Assembly: GCA_026990885.1 (NCBI GenBank)
Contig: JALXCO010000042.1
Location: 1 to 8,340 of the forward strand
From: Desulfurococcales archaeon
Lineage (GTDB): Archaea; Thermoproteota; Thermoprotei_A; Sulfolobales; AG1
Reading direction: 5' to 3'
DNA: 8,340 nucleotides
This document shows positions 1 through 6,195 of this stretch, one piece after another (the stretch's first letter is position 1; every line of letters begins with the position of its first letter). Below the pieces are notes generated by a model that did no database searches, had not been told where the DNA came from, and saw only the letters and a program-made list of their open reading frames with translations. The position numbers and the translations under genes are program-made.

Positions 1-271
1 ATTTTGGGGCTTTTGGTAACGCTAGAAGCTTCTGAGCCTCATTTTCGTTATCGGTATACAGTGTGGTCCAGTAGGTTCCGTATGGGTTTGTAGAGAAAAC
101 TATTTTTGTGTATTTAATGAAATCTAGTTCATTATAGCTTCTTATATACCTGTAGATATAGAGTTTGCTGTCGAAATTGAATTTCTGACCTCTCCTGTAT
201 TTATCGATAATATTGTTGTACCAATAACTCCATGATGGTGCATGTGATAAGCCTATCACCAAATAATGCAT
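1..271 (-). CDS. Partial hypothetical protein, C-terminus beyond window edge
   Basis: An open minus-strand frame of at least 90 codons starts with ATG at 271 and runs off the left edge without a stop. The ATG directly follows the TGA stop of the gene before it (ATG TGA ATG), so the two are probably translationally coupled. The protein begins MHYLVIGLSHAPSWSYWY and is rich in aromatic and basic residues. No signal peptide or membrane segment is visible. The segment near residues 66-88 (PYGTYWTTLYTDNENEAQ, then KLLALPKAP) faintly recalls the Tyr-Trp-Thr / Ala-Gln / LALP pattern I associate with some polymorphic-toxin or ADP-ribosyltransferase-like domains. That is a weak impression, not an assignment. 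I do not recognise the family. The unbroken frame and coupling to its neighbour support a real gene. Confidence 0.55.
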   Translation of the reverse strand, partial: MHYLVIGLSHAPSWSYWYNNIIDKYRRGQKFNFDSKLYIYRYIRSYNELDFIKYTKIVFSTNPYGTYWTTLYTDNENEAQKLLALPKAPK

Positions 272-732
272 TCACATGATTTCAGGTAGATCTGTTGCGA
301 TATTTTTATGTAGGTAGTTATATAGATTAGATAATTTATTCACAGCACTAGAATCTAGGGGCAGTCCATGAATTTTTGCCTCGCGTACTAGAATTTCTCT
401 TTGGCTTTGTAGAGGCACTCTACCATCGATCTCTCTCCAAGCATATATTCTAACGGTCACATTGAAACTGATATCTGTGAACTCTATATTTTCTAGATTG
501 AGGGAGAAGAACCTATTATCTCTTGCCTCAATATACACTAAGACCGTAAATGTATCGAAAGGGTAGGGTTCAACCTCGACTGTAGATATATTAGATTGAG
601 GCCCTAGCCCATGGCTATATTCCTTAATGTATCGGCAAAGCGTTGAGCACCCTGAACTATTATCTCCATTCTTCTCTGATTTTCAGGCTCGCTAGCAAAA
701 TCCCGGAAATCTATATCACTATGCTCAGGCAC
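272..732 (-). pseudogene. Hypothetical protein split by a probable one-base frameshift
   Basis: Two overlapping minus-strand frames appear to be one gene. The first starts at GTG 732, encodes 42 residues beginning MPEHSDIDFRDF with a helical stretch EIIVQGAQRFADTLRNIA, and stops at TAG 604-606. The second is open across that point and continues to TGA 272-274. Its later part reads as alternating beta strands (VEVEPYPFDTFTVLVYIEAR, then ISFNVTVRIYAW) followed by helices. Adding one G to the GGG run near 608-610 joins them as RNIAMG-LGPQSNIST and gives about 153 residues. If the second frame is translated alone, its first usable start is GTG 538, giving 88 residues. The cause could be mutation, a sequencing error, or much less likely recoding, since no slippery heptamer is visible. 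The family is not recognised. The gene lies just before the partial gene at 1-271 and after the VapC remnant. Confidence 0.5.
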
Positions 733-744
733 TTTAATCCCTAG

Positions 745-1046
745 TTAATTATTAAAAAGAAATTTATCTACTATAGTAAACGCTATGAGTATGCCTACAT
801 CTGAATAAATTCCTTCTTCTCCTTTAGCGCATATATAGCTCACAATACTTCAGTATCACCCTGCTGTCGACGCTCAACATGCTGAAGCTTCTCTCAGGCA
901 ACGGCTTTGTTCTGCTTCTTTATCCGGCGATGTCCTCTAAGTATTTCTATTAGTGTGATCACAGAGATCGATTCCTTAATAAATCACCTCTTCTAAGATA
1001 ATCTATCAACACGCTGGTATCTATTAGCTTTATCGATCCTGAACAT
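745..1046 (-). pseudogene. Decayed VapC-type PIN toxin, multiple frameshifts
   Basis: VapC-like segments occur in the expected order but in shifting frames. An ATG at 1044-1046 (MFRI) lies 3 bp after the antitoxin stop. A shifted frame then gives KLIDTSVLIDYLRRGDLL, the PIN first strand with the catalytic Asp. This is followed by VITLIEILRGHRRIKKQ, holding the second acidic residue. Next come SFSMLSVDSRVILKYCELYM and finally DVGILIAFTIVDKFLF, matching the VapC C-terminal DADILIAATA-like strand, with TAA at 745-747. At least three frame changes are needed and no frame encodes the whole domain. In the last motif the usual DAD is DVG, so an active-site acid is also lost. VapC proteins are Mg-dependent ribonucleases of about 130 residues neutralised by VapB. 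This copy spans about 100 codons and should be inactive as written. Confidence 0.75.
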
Positions 1047-1049
1047 CTC

Positions 1050-1184
1050 TCAGAATTCCCTGCTTGATTCAGCGATCTCCTCCAGATCCTCCTCGCTAAG
1101 CAAGCTCCTAAGCTCCTCAAAAGCAATCCTAGCTCTAGAGGTCTTCGCTTCTCTATCCCGATCCTTTTTCTCTTCTCTAAACAC
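1050..1184 (-). CDS. VapB-like antitoxin (44 residues)
   Basis: A short open frame starts at GTG 1184, 8 bp after a good Shine-Dalgarno site, and ends at TGA 1050-1052. It lies 3 bp before the start of the vapC remnant. The product is highly charged: MFREEKKDRDREAKTSRARI, then the amphipathic helix FEELRSLLSEEDLEEIAESS and a final REF. It has no visible AbrB-type or ribbon-helix-helix DNA-binding half, which would normally occupy the N-terminus, so it may be a shortened VapB or a toxin-binding-only form. The call rests mainly on position before a PIN toxin and on composition. The frame is intact while the toxin is broken, as expected if loss of the toxin was tolerated first. A longer frame in another register overlaps this gene but mixes it with PIN codons and is not believed. 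Confidence 0.55.
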   Translation of the reverse strand: MFREEKKDRDREAKTSRARIAFEELRSLLSEEDLEEIAESSREF

Positions 1185-1192
1185 CTTTTTAA

Positions 1193-1198
1193 CACCTC
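1193..1198 (-). promoter_or_regulatory. Shine-Dalgarno site for the VapB-like gene
   Basis: GAGGTG lies 8 bp before GTG 1184 on the minus strand and complements the crenarchaeal 16S rRNA 3' end (core GGTGATC). It decides the start in a frame that has no ATG. Confidence 0.6.
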
Positions 1199-1208
1199 TA
1201 AAAAACAG

Positions 1209-1236
1209 ATATATAGCTGAATATAGCTATATATAG
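1209..1236 (-). promoter_or_regulatory. Tandem TATA-like boxes before the VapBC remnant
   Basis: On the minus strand, CTATATATAG (1227-1236) and CTATATA (1209-1215) lie in a run of repeated AGCTATAT units. The first is placed to start RNA near 1206-1210 and so include the Shine-Dalgarno site at 1193-1198. The second would start RNA at about 1188, after that site. The repeated units could also serve as binding sites for an autoregulatory complex, which is inference. Confidence 0.35.
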
Positions 1237-1340
1237 TTCACATGGTTTTATTCATTTCTTAGGTTAGATCTCTAGATATATTCCTTCGACGCTAAACCAT
1301 CATACAGCCCTTGGCAAGGACATTGTATTTCTGAAACTCG

Positions 1341-2138
1341 CTAAGATCTGATCCTATATATATTTAGTTCACTGACCGGATTATTTGCCCTATAAAAGGC
1401 TATAGCCCTCCTATCTGCTTGTGAGGGATTTATTCTCAGTACTCTTACAACGGTAAGCCAGGTGTATCCATTACTGTATGCTATACTCGCTACCTCGGTT
1501 AGGAGTCTTGTGCCTATTCTCCGCCTCCAATACCTCTTTGATACATGAATTCCATAGTCTATGTTGCTGCTTGAGGGATTATAGTAGGCTGAAGCCACGG
1601 GAGTGTTATTTAGAGATGCAACAACCACATAGTCTCCGGGTGGCGGTGGTGTGAAGAAGCCCCAGCTAGCCCTCTGAATCTCTTTTATATGTTGAAGCAC
1701 GTCTCCACCGATATATCCGGGCTCGTAAACCTCTATGGCCACTTCTCTGTTTGGCTCTAGAAATGACCCTTGAACGCTATATAGGAATACCTTGCTCCAT
1801 CTATCGAAAAACACCTTCTCAAGCTCCATTGATGTAGCTAGGATCCCTACACACCCCTCTTTGCCGGGGCATAGCCTGTACAGCTTCCTCATGCATGCTG
1901 CTGCATCATCCTTTACGCAGATCATAAATAGCGCTTCACGACCATCTCTAGAGCGAGACCACCTAATTTTGAGCGTGAGAGGATCTTGATCGAGAACCTC
2001 AACCCCTCTAAAGGATCTCGCCCAAAAAATCCTCAAGACACTCAAACCACTGAACCACTTAATAAAGCAATCAGCATCTCTAAACACGGTACCCACGCTA
2101 CTCATGCACCGATCCAAAACAGGATTCACCAGGCACAC
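1341..2138 (-). CDS. GNAT-family N-acetyltransferase
   Basis: The product is 265 residues and ends at TAG 1341-1343. The C-terminal third is a GNAT core: strands VVVASLNNTPVASAYYNP (171-188) and DYGIHV (194-199), then the acetyl-CoA pyrophosphate loop and helix RRRIGTRLLTEVA (205-217), and the late motif RAIAFYRANNP (244-254). The loop fits R-x-x-G but has Arg where the last Gly/Ala is usual. The first 130 residues contain several Cys and a Trp/Phe-rich stretch and match nothing I recognise. They may be a diverged first GNAT copy or a substrate-binding domain. GNAT enzymes move acetyl from acetyl-CoA to an amine; the substrate cannot be told. The start is uncertain: GTG 2138 is longest, and ATG 2105 (residue 12) is an alternative. 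A TATA-like ATATATTTAG at 2181-2190 fits a short leader to 2138. The gene stands alone, divergent from the PaREP1 gene. Confidence 0.75.
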   Translation of the reverse strand: MCLVNPVLDRCMSSVGTVFRDADCFIKWFSGLSVLRIFWARSFRGVEVLDQDPLTLKIRWSRSRDGREALFMICVKDDAAACMRKLYRLCPGKEGCVGILATSMELEKVFFDRWSKVFLYSVQGSFLEPNREVAIEVYEPGYIGGDVLQHIKEIQRASWGFFTPPPPGDYVVVASLNNTPVASAYYNPSSSNIDYGIHVSKRYWRRRIGTRLLTEVASIAYSNGYTWLTVVRVLRINPSQADRRAIAFYRANNPVSELNIYRIRS

Positions 2139-2180
2139 AACAATATAGCGGGCACCGATACATATTGCTTATGTGTTATG

Positions 2181-2282
2181 CTAAATATATACTCCACCAT
2201 ATACCTTCATCTCGAAACCTTTCATCCTGCCCACTAATGATTCCGGAGCTACACCTGGTTCATCGAGTTCCCTTTTATCCAC
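2181..2282 (-). CDS. Possible 33-residue small ORF before the acetyltransferase
   Basis: A minus-strand frame from GTG 2280-2282 to TAG 2181-2183 encodes a 33-residue peptide beginning MDKRELDEPGVAPESLVGRM and ending KVYGGVYI. It lies 42 bp before the acetyltransferase start, in the same direction. The composition is protein-like, but the frame is short, overlaps the likely TATA box of the next gene and has no clear ribosome binding site. It may be a small protein, the tail of a deleted gene, or chance. No family is recognised. Confidence 0.2.
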   Translation of the reverse strand: MDKRELDEPGVAPESLVGRMKGFEMKVYGGVYI

Positions 2283-2331
2283 TATCGAAAATCATGGCCT
2301 ATTGTTCAGTGGAGGATTTCTCGAGGGTACC

Positions 2332-2340
2332 TTTATAATA
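2332..2340 (+). promoter_or_regulatory. TATA box of the PaREP1 gene
   Basis: TTTATAATA is a strong archaeal TATA box. About 25 bp downstream puts the RNA start near 2360. That excludes the GTG at 2348 as start codon and favours the in-frame GTG at 2408. Confidence 0.55.
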
Positions 2341-2407
2341 TACCATCGTGCTTCGTGATCATCGATATATCCCGCTCAAGAACTATTATTATCCTGGGTA
2401 CCGAGTA

Positions 2408-2887
2408 GTGAGCGTATCCATCAAGCTACCCCGCGCGCTTGTGGAGAGGTTGAGAAAGATTTCGGAGGCTCATGGCGTGTCTATTGTGGAGCTTATTATA
2501 GATAAGCTCTCGGAGGAGATGGATCCTGAGGGCAGGGCTGAAGCCTACTGGGAGATGGCTGAAGAGTACCTTAGGGAAGCGGGGGAAGAGCTGTATAGGG
2601 GTGATCTGAAGCAGGCTAGCGAGAAGATATGGGGGGCTGCGGCACTAGCCGTTAAGGCTCTAGCCTATGAGAGGGAGGGCGAGAGGCTATCGAGCCATGG
2701 AGAGCTGTGGGGGTATATCGATAAGCTTGTTCGCGAGACTGGAGATGAGGAGCTGGGGGACCTCTGGAGAACCGCCACAGCTATGCACACAAACTTCTAT
2801 GAGGGCTGGGCGCCCAAGGGAGAGGTAGAGAGATCTTTGAAAAGGATAGAGAGATTCATACAAAAGCTTAGGAAGTTAGGATTATGA
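2408..2887 (+). CDS. PaREP1-family protein with N-terminal ribbon-helix-helix-like segment
   Basis: The product is 159 residues from GTG 2408. It opens with a strand and two helices (VSIKLPRALVERLRKISE, then a helix through VELIIDKLSEEM) that resemble a CopG/ribbon-helix-helix unit. The PaREP1 domain follows: AYWEMAEEYLREAGEELYRG, the hallmark KQASEKIWGAAALAVKALAY, and near the end LWRTATAMHTNFYEGWAP. PaREP1 proteins are helical, HEPN-like in layout, expanded in Thermoproteales and scattered in other Crenarchaeota; their function is not settled. No canonical R-x4-6-H HEPN ribonuclease motif is evident. A longer start at GTG 2348 adds 20 residues but lies upstream of the RNA start predicted from the TATA box, and the fold begins at 2408. 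The gene is GC-richer than its surroundings and appears monocistronic, divergent from the acetyltransferase. Confidence 0.85.
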   Translation: MSVSIKLPRALVERLRKISEAHGVSIVELIIDKLSEEMDPEGRAEAYWEMAEEYLREAGEELYRGDLKQASEKIWGAAALAVKALAYEREGERLSSHGELWGYIDKLVRETGDEELGDLWRTATAMHTNFYEGWAPKGEVERSLKRIERFIQKLRKLGL

Positions 2888-2939
2888 AATCTAGCTGTAG
2901 GTATCGAGAGAGAAAATTTTCCCAATTACTATGGATCGA

Positions 2940-3322
2940 TTAAACCAATAGGCTAGCTAGCTGTATAGAGCTTCCAAACGTTACTCTCAGGAAGGATTCG
3001 GAGAGTAGCTGGAAGGGTTGAATGGTGTTTCCGTATTGTAGATCTTTTAATATTTCTATAGGATCCTTAATGTTGTTTTAGCTACTATGCATATTTAACC
3101 TATTTAACCTAGACGTTATCGGAAACCTCTATAAGCTCCCTTAACAATGATATTAAGCTATGATTACCCCTGCTGAGGATTTGATATCTCTGGCGTAGAT
3201 AAACCGTGTGAACAGCGCTATATGGACCACAATAATCTTAGGAGAGGGAACAGTTTCAAGTTTCTGTCAATATGAAGCCACGATTTCTGTATATAGCTAG
3301 TCTCCGAATATATGTTTTTTAT
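2940..3322 (-). pseudogene. Possible decayed minus-strand gene in the gene-poor stretch 2888-3450
   Basis: No intact gene fits between 2888 and 3450. On the minus strand three stop-free pieces follow one another in different frames. Piece 3218-3322 includes KSWLHIDRNLKLFPLLRLLW. Piece 3109-3237 includes YSAVHTVYLRQRYQ and HSLISLLRELIEVSDN. Piece 2940-3077 includes IKDPIEILKDLQYG, then FQLLSESFLRVTFGSSIQLA. Each is 35-45 codons with protein-like composition, and together they could be the remains of a helical protein of about 120 residues. No start codon or family is recognised, and open stretches of this length can occur by chance. The rest of 2888-3450 shows only AT-rich DNA and a small GCTAGC palindrome near 2951-2960. 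Confidence 0.25.
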
Positions 3323-3450
3323 TTATTATTATGAGAAGTAAGCATGCTAGTAAGAGGTGGAAATCCAGGTAAGATCTGTCTACAGATATATATTCTTTTT
3401 AAGAGACCATATCCCTTATATGGAAACAATCATATAGAGTTTAATCCAGG

Positions 3451-3954
3451 TTATTGATTCTCTACCTTAATCTTTATATCTTTCAGTAGTCGCGAAGTAA
3501 TATATAGACTTGTATCTGGAATTTTATTTATTAGCTCTAGGGCTTCGATCTTGGATATAGCGCCATGTTTCTTAGCGAATTCTATTAATCCCAACGTACC
3601 TATCACCCTTATTCCTAGTTCTCTACATTTGTTTCTAGCACGCTTATCATCCGTTACCACAGCCACAGCTTCTCTGCCTAACCGTCGTGTCAATAGGTAA
3701 GCTATCATTATAGCGTGTCTTTCACCCTCACCTAGACTCTCGGGAATATCTTCAATAGAAGCCACATTAGTGGCGTCATCGAACTCTATATTGTCGCTGT
3801 GGATTTTGAGCTCTATACCTGCTCTTAAAAACTCATTTCTAACTCTCGAAGGAATTAATATTTTTGCTCCACATCTATATCTGATATCGTCAATGAGATC
3901 TATATGCCCCAATTCACGTAAAACTATTATGGCCGTAGCGTTGAAAACGAACAC
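3451..3954 (-). CDS. DUF3368-type PIN-domain toxin
   Basis: The product is 167 residues from GTG 3954, typical for this group. It shows the DUF3368/PIN pattern in order: first strand FVFNATAIIVLRELGHIDL (2-20), IPSRVRNEF with the second acidic position E41, LGEGERHAI (74-82), VVTDDKRAR (99-107), then LGIRVIGTLGLIEFAKKHG, and a C-terminal YITSRLLKDI. Such proteins are predicted Mg-dependent RNases and are usually paired with UPF0175 antitoxins, exactly as here. The position of the first catalytic Asp holds Asn (N5); as I recall, many DUF3368 proteins also have Asn here (NTTPLI-like). I chose GTG 3954 because a Shine-Dalgarno-like GAGGAAGG sits just before it and the first strand begins there. 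A TTG at 3990 would add 12 residues and overlap the antitoxin gene. It is the second gene of the operon, 13 bp after the antitoxin stop. Confidence 0.85.
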   Translation of the reverse strand: MFVFNATAIIVLRELGHIDLIDDIRYRCGAKILIPSRVRNEFLRAGIELKIHSDNIEFDDATNVASIEDIPESLGEGERHAIMIAYLLTRRLGREAVAVVTDDKRARNKCRELGIRVIGTLGLIEFAKKHGAISKIEALELINKIPDTSLYITSRLLKDIKIKVENQ

Positions 3955-3960
3955 ATATTT

Positions 3961-3968
3961 CCTTCCTC
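3961..3968 (-). promoter_or_regulatory. Shine-Dalgarno-like site for the PIN toxin
   Basis: On the minus strand, GAGGAAGG begins on the last base of the antitoxin stop codon and lies 6-10 bp before GTG 3954. It favours that start over the upstream TTG 3990. Confidence 0.5.
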
Positions 3969-4654
3969 TACAGCTTTTTAGCTTCCTCAATATCGTTTAC
4001 CTCGACATCAAACGGCTTTACACCTCTTCTCTTCAGATATTCTATAAAACTCGAGAGAGTTTCACCAGCTATTTTAGCGGCCAACTCGATTGATATGAGC
4101 CCCTTGCGAAGCATACTCATAGCTAATTCCTTACGCCTTCTAAAGAGCTTATCCACTACATCAGACTTTTCAGCGTATCCATGTACAGTATAAATATATA
4201 GAAGTAGCTCATCTACAGACATATTGCTGACAAATCTAGCTATCTTAGTCAAGATCTCTCTATATTTCTCATTTAGCTTACTCCATAGATCACCAGCCTT
4301 CACAAAACCACTATCAGTTAAAATGGGCTCATTTTTAGATGATACAGAAATTAACCCATTAACCAATGCGATCTCTAAAGCATCATTCACCTCCTCACTC
4401 CAAGGACCCATCCTATATGCTTTAAATTCCAGTAGCTTCTCCAGTTCTTCTATGTATTTAGATGCTATTAGTAGTGATTTCTGTATATGTATCTTAGAAG
4501 GGATCCTCCCGTTGGCTGCGTATAGAAATAGCAGGATCCATTCAAGCGGATCGAAATCTATCGAACCCTCTTCGCTCTGACGTAACTTGTCCATAAATCT
4601 AGATACATCTATCCTTCTCCGTCTCTGTTTCTCAATGTGTTTTTTCTGGATCAA
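3968..4654 (-). CDS. Antitoxin: Panacea/DUF4065-like domain fused to UPF0175 domain
   Basis: The product is 228 residues. Residues about 172-220 form a UPF0175 antitoxin domain: RRKELAMSMLRKGLISIELA, then AKIAGETLSSFIEYLKRRGV, the helix-turn-helix-like AxxAG core of that family. UPF0175 proteins are normally only about 80-90 residues. Residues about 35-165 look like a Panacea (DUF4065/SocA-like) or YwgA-like domain: LEWILLFLYAANGRIPSKIH, IQKSLLI, the typical YRMGPWSEEV (80-89), NGLISVSSKNEPILTDSG with a winged-helix look, and LLLYIYTVHGYAEKS (150-164). Panacea domains occur as antitoxin domains fused or paired with diverse toxins. The fusion here probably neutralises the DUF3368 PIN toxin encoded next and may autoregulate the operon; that is inference. 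Start TTG 4654 sits 28 bp after a TTTAAG box, which fits a near-leaderless message. ATG 4594 (residue 21) is an alternative and would remove the basic leader KQRRRRID. Confidence 0.75.
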   Translation of the reverse strand: MIQKKHIEKQRRRRIDVSRFMDKLRQSEEGSIDFDPLEWILLFLYAANGRIPSKIHIQKSLLIASKYIEELEKLLEFKAYRMGPWSEEVNDALEIALVNGLISVSSKNEPILTDSGFVKAGDLWSKLNEKYREILTKIARFVSNMSVDELLLYIYTVHGYAEKSDVVDKLFRRRKELAMSMLRKGLISIELAAKIAGETLSSFIEYLKRRGVKPFDVEVNDIEEAKKL

Positions 4655-4682
4655 TACATGTACACCAGATAGATTAAGAAAG

Positions 4683-4688
4683 CTTAAA
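4683..4688 (-). promoter_or_regulatory. TATA-like box of the Panacea-UPF0175/PIN operon
   Basis: TTTAAG on the minus strand (in GGTTTAAGCTT) lies about 31 bp before TTG 4654 by its centre, placing the RNA start a few bases before that codon. It shares a 116-bp divergent intergenic region with the gene starting at 4771. Confidence 0.4.
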
Positions 4689-4739
4689 CCACAGTTAATA
4701 TTGTTATCCAGGATTATTATATTCGAAGTATATTAGGAG

Positions 4740-4745
4740 TTTAAA
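4740..4745 (+). promoter_or_regulatory. TATA-like box of the 408-residue gene
   Basis: TTTAAA (in GAGTTTAAACAATG) is centred about 28 bp before GTG 4771, which fits a leaderless message starting at or next to that codon. No Shine-Dalgarno site is seen there. Confidence 0.45.
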
Positions 4746-4770
4746 CAATGTTATACTTAAGGGCTACAAT

Positions 4771-5997
4771 GTGCCTATAATAGAGACGAAACTTATCAAT
4801 AGGCATAGCGACGTGCCGGCTCGTGCTATAAAAATAAAGCATCCAAAAGGCTCTTTAGAGACGCCGGTCTACGCTGTTAATACGTCCGAAATCGATCGAA
4901 AGCTTATTACCGAAAACGATCTTCGAGGTATTGTAGAACTTTACCTAGCCCTCAAGCCTGAACAGCTAAAGAAGATAAGTCGAAATGCAGATATACAACA
5001 ACGGTTTGAGTATAGAGTTAATAGCTATATGAGAAAAACACCAAGCAACCAGCTCATAGTGGCAATACCACTTCTAGAAGGTAAACAAGGGTATAGTCCC
5101 AGCATTAGTGAAGCATACTTCTATGGCGAATATATTGCTGAGATCATATCGAATTCCAGGGTAGATATTGTTTGTTCACCAATATTCAATAAGGTTGCCG
5201 AGAAGCATATAGATGCTCTTGTGAGGAGGTTTCTAGAGACTATGGCAACCTACAATGTGGGGGTGGCGTTATCTATACCATATGCATCTAGAGAGACCTG
5301 GGAGAAGCTTATAGAGGTCTATCTAAGCCTATTAGACATAAATAACAATGCTTTACTTAACTTTCTATGCGTAGACTACAATGGCTCCAATCCAATATCG
5401 AAGTATATGATCCATAATTACGTTTTAAGATATGTAGCTAAACTCCAAGGGGATACTAGGGAGCATGTTATTATATATGGCACCAACGTTAAGTATGATA
5501 GGGTGGCGAGAAAATACGATGAGCTCGCTGCCAGGGATCTTGCAGCCTATTTTGCCCAACTGGATATATTTGGAGGCAACCATAAGAGAAAATATATACC
5601 CGGAGAGGTAGCTGAAAAGCTAAAGACAAAGGATCCGGTAAGGAAACAAAAGATACTTAATAGAAAGAGATACATATACGTAAGTCTAGATAAAATGATT
5701 AAAGAACCTGGACCATCAGTCCAAGAAGTAGAATTATTAAAGAGACTAATAGACGAAGGCTATCAGCGCTCATATATCGAGAAAATATCGAAACTAATAA
5801 ACATAAGAAATATTCTAGCCGAGACAGATGTCTTGAGACCCTTATTTAGTGGTCGGGGCTGGCAACATTTCAATAAACCCCTTCAGTATCTTAACAGTAA
5901 AGAAATAGTAAAGATAGACAATAAACTGGTTAAAACATTGGAAAGATTCAATAAAAGTATTAAATCCGAAACAAAAAGTCTAGATGAATATACCTAA
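4771..5997 (+). CDS. Hypothetical protein, possibly a distant tRNA-guanine transglycosylase-like TIM barrel
   Basis: The product is 408 residues, starting GTG and ending TAA 5995-5997. The N-terminus has ARAIKIKHPKGSLETPVYAV (17-36), which recalls the TGT-family opening (short hairpin, then GxxxTPxFxPV). A run of strand-helix units follows: LIVAIPLLEG (95-104), VDIVCSPIFN (131-140), VGVALSIPYA (163-172), LNFLCVDYNG (196-205), HVIIYGTNVK (232-241), then ELAARDLAAYFAQLDIFGGN (251-270), as expected for a TIM barrel. The C-terminal 130 residues are Lys-rich and helical. The C-terminal CxCxxC zinc site of true TGTs is absent, so it is not a canonical archaeosine or queuosine enzyme. If related to TGTs it could belong with DNA-modifying (DpdA-like) or other diverged members. 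The alternative is an unrelated archaeal barrel protein. It is AT-rich, monocistronic, divergent from a toxin-antitoxin operon, and ends about 100 bp from the tRNA gene. Confidence 0.7.
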   Translation: MPIIETKLINRHSDVPARAIKIKHPKGSLETPVYAVNTSEIDRKLITENDLRGIVELYLALKPEQLKKISRNADIQQRFEYRVNSYMRKTPSNQLIVAIPLLEGKQGYSPSISEAYFYGEYIAEIISNSRVDIVCSPIFNKVAEKHIDALVRRFLETMATYNVGVALSIPYASRETWEKLIEVYLSLLDINNNALLNFLCVDYNGSNPISKYMIHNYVLRYVAKLQGDTREHVIIYGTNVKYDRVARKYDELAARDLAAYFAQLDIFGGNHKRKYIPGEVAEKLKTKDPVRKQKILNRKRYIYVSLDKMIKEPGPSVQEVELLKRLIDEGYQRSYIEKISKLINIRNILAETDVLRPLFSGRGWQHFNKPLQYLNSKEIVKIDNKLVKTLERFNKSIKSETKSLDEYT

Positions 5998-6093
5998 ATA
6001 TCTAAAAACTCTCCAAAAAGATTTCTATACTCAATACTAAATTAGCATTTAACGACTCGCAAGATGGTTTAATATATCAATGAAGAATTTTGA

Positions 6094-6168
<75 letters not shown>

Positions 6169-6195
6169 TTGCTGCTTCCTCCTCCTGGTTGTTCC

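Noticed and set aside
604..612. Programmed -1 frameshifting in the 272-732 gene
   Set aside because: The codons at the junction (ATG GGC TAG) do not form a slippery heptamer, so mutation or sequencing error is more likely.
959..1195. A 78-residue minus-strand frame joining an antitoxin-region N-terminus to KLIDTSVLIDYL
   Set aside because: It reads the antitoxin DNA in the wrong register and joins PIN codons only by chance. The true antitoxin frame (1050-1184) has its own ribosome binding site and stop, and the PIN part is a frameshifted remnant.
1792..2237. Two plus-strand frames opposite the acetyltransferase
   Set aside because: They are antisense to a gene with clear GNAT motifs, have low-complexity composition and match no motif.
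2951..2962. GCTAGCTAGC palindrome
   Set aside because: It is short and isolated, with no second copy or promoter context to support an operator.
3770..4580. Plus-strand frames opposite the toxin-antitoxin operon
   Set aside because: They are Ser-rich antisense shadows of the DUF3368 and Panacea-UPF0175 genes.
1..6090. Duplicated tRNA 3' end (attachment site) or split integrase
   Set aside because: No stretch resembling the tRNA T-arm and acceptor end appears elsewhere, and no tyrosine recombinase motif is seen.
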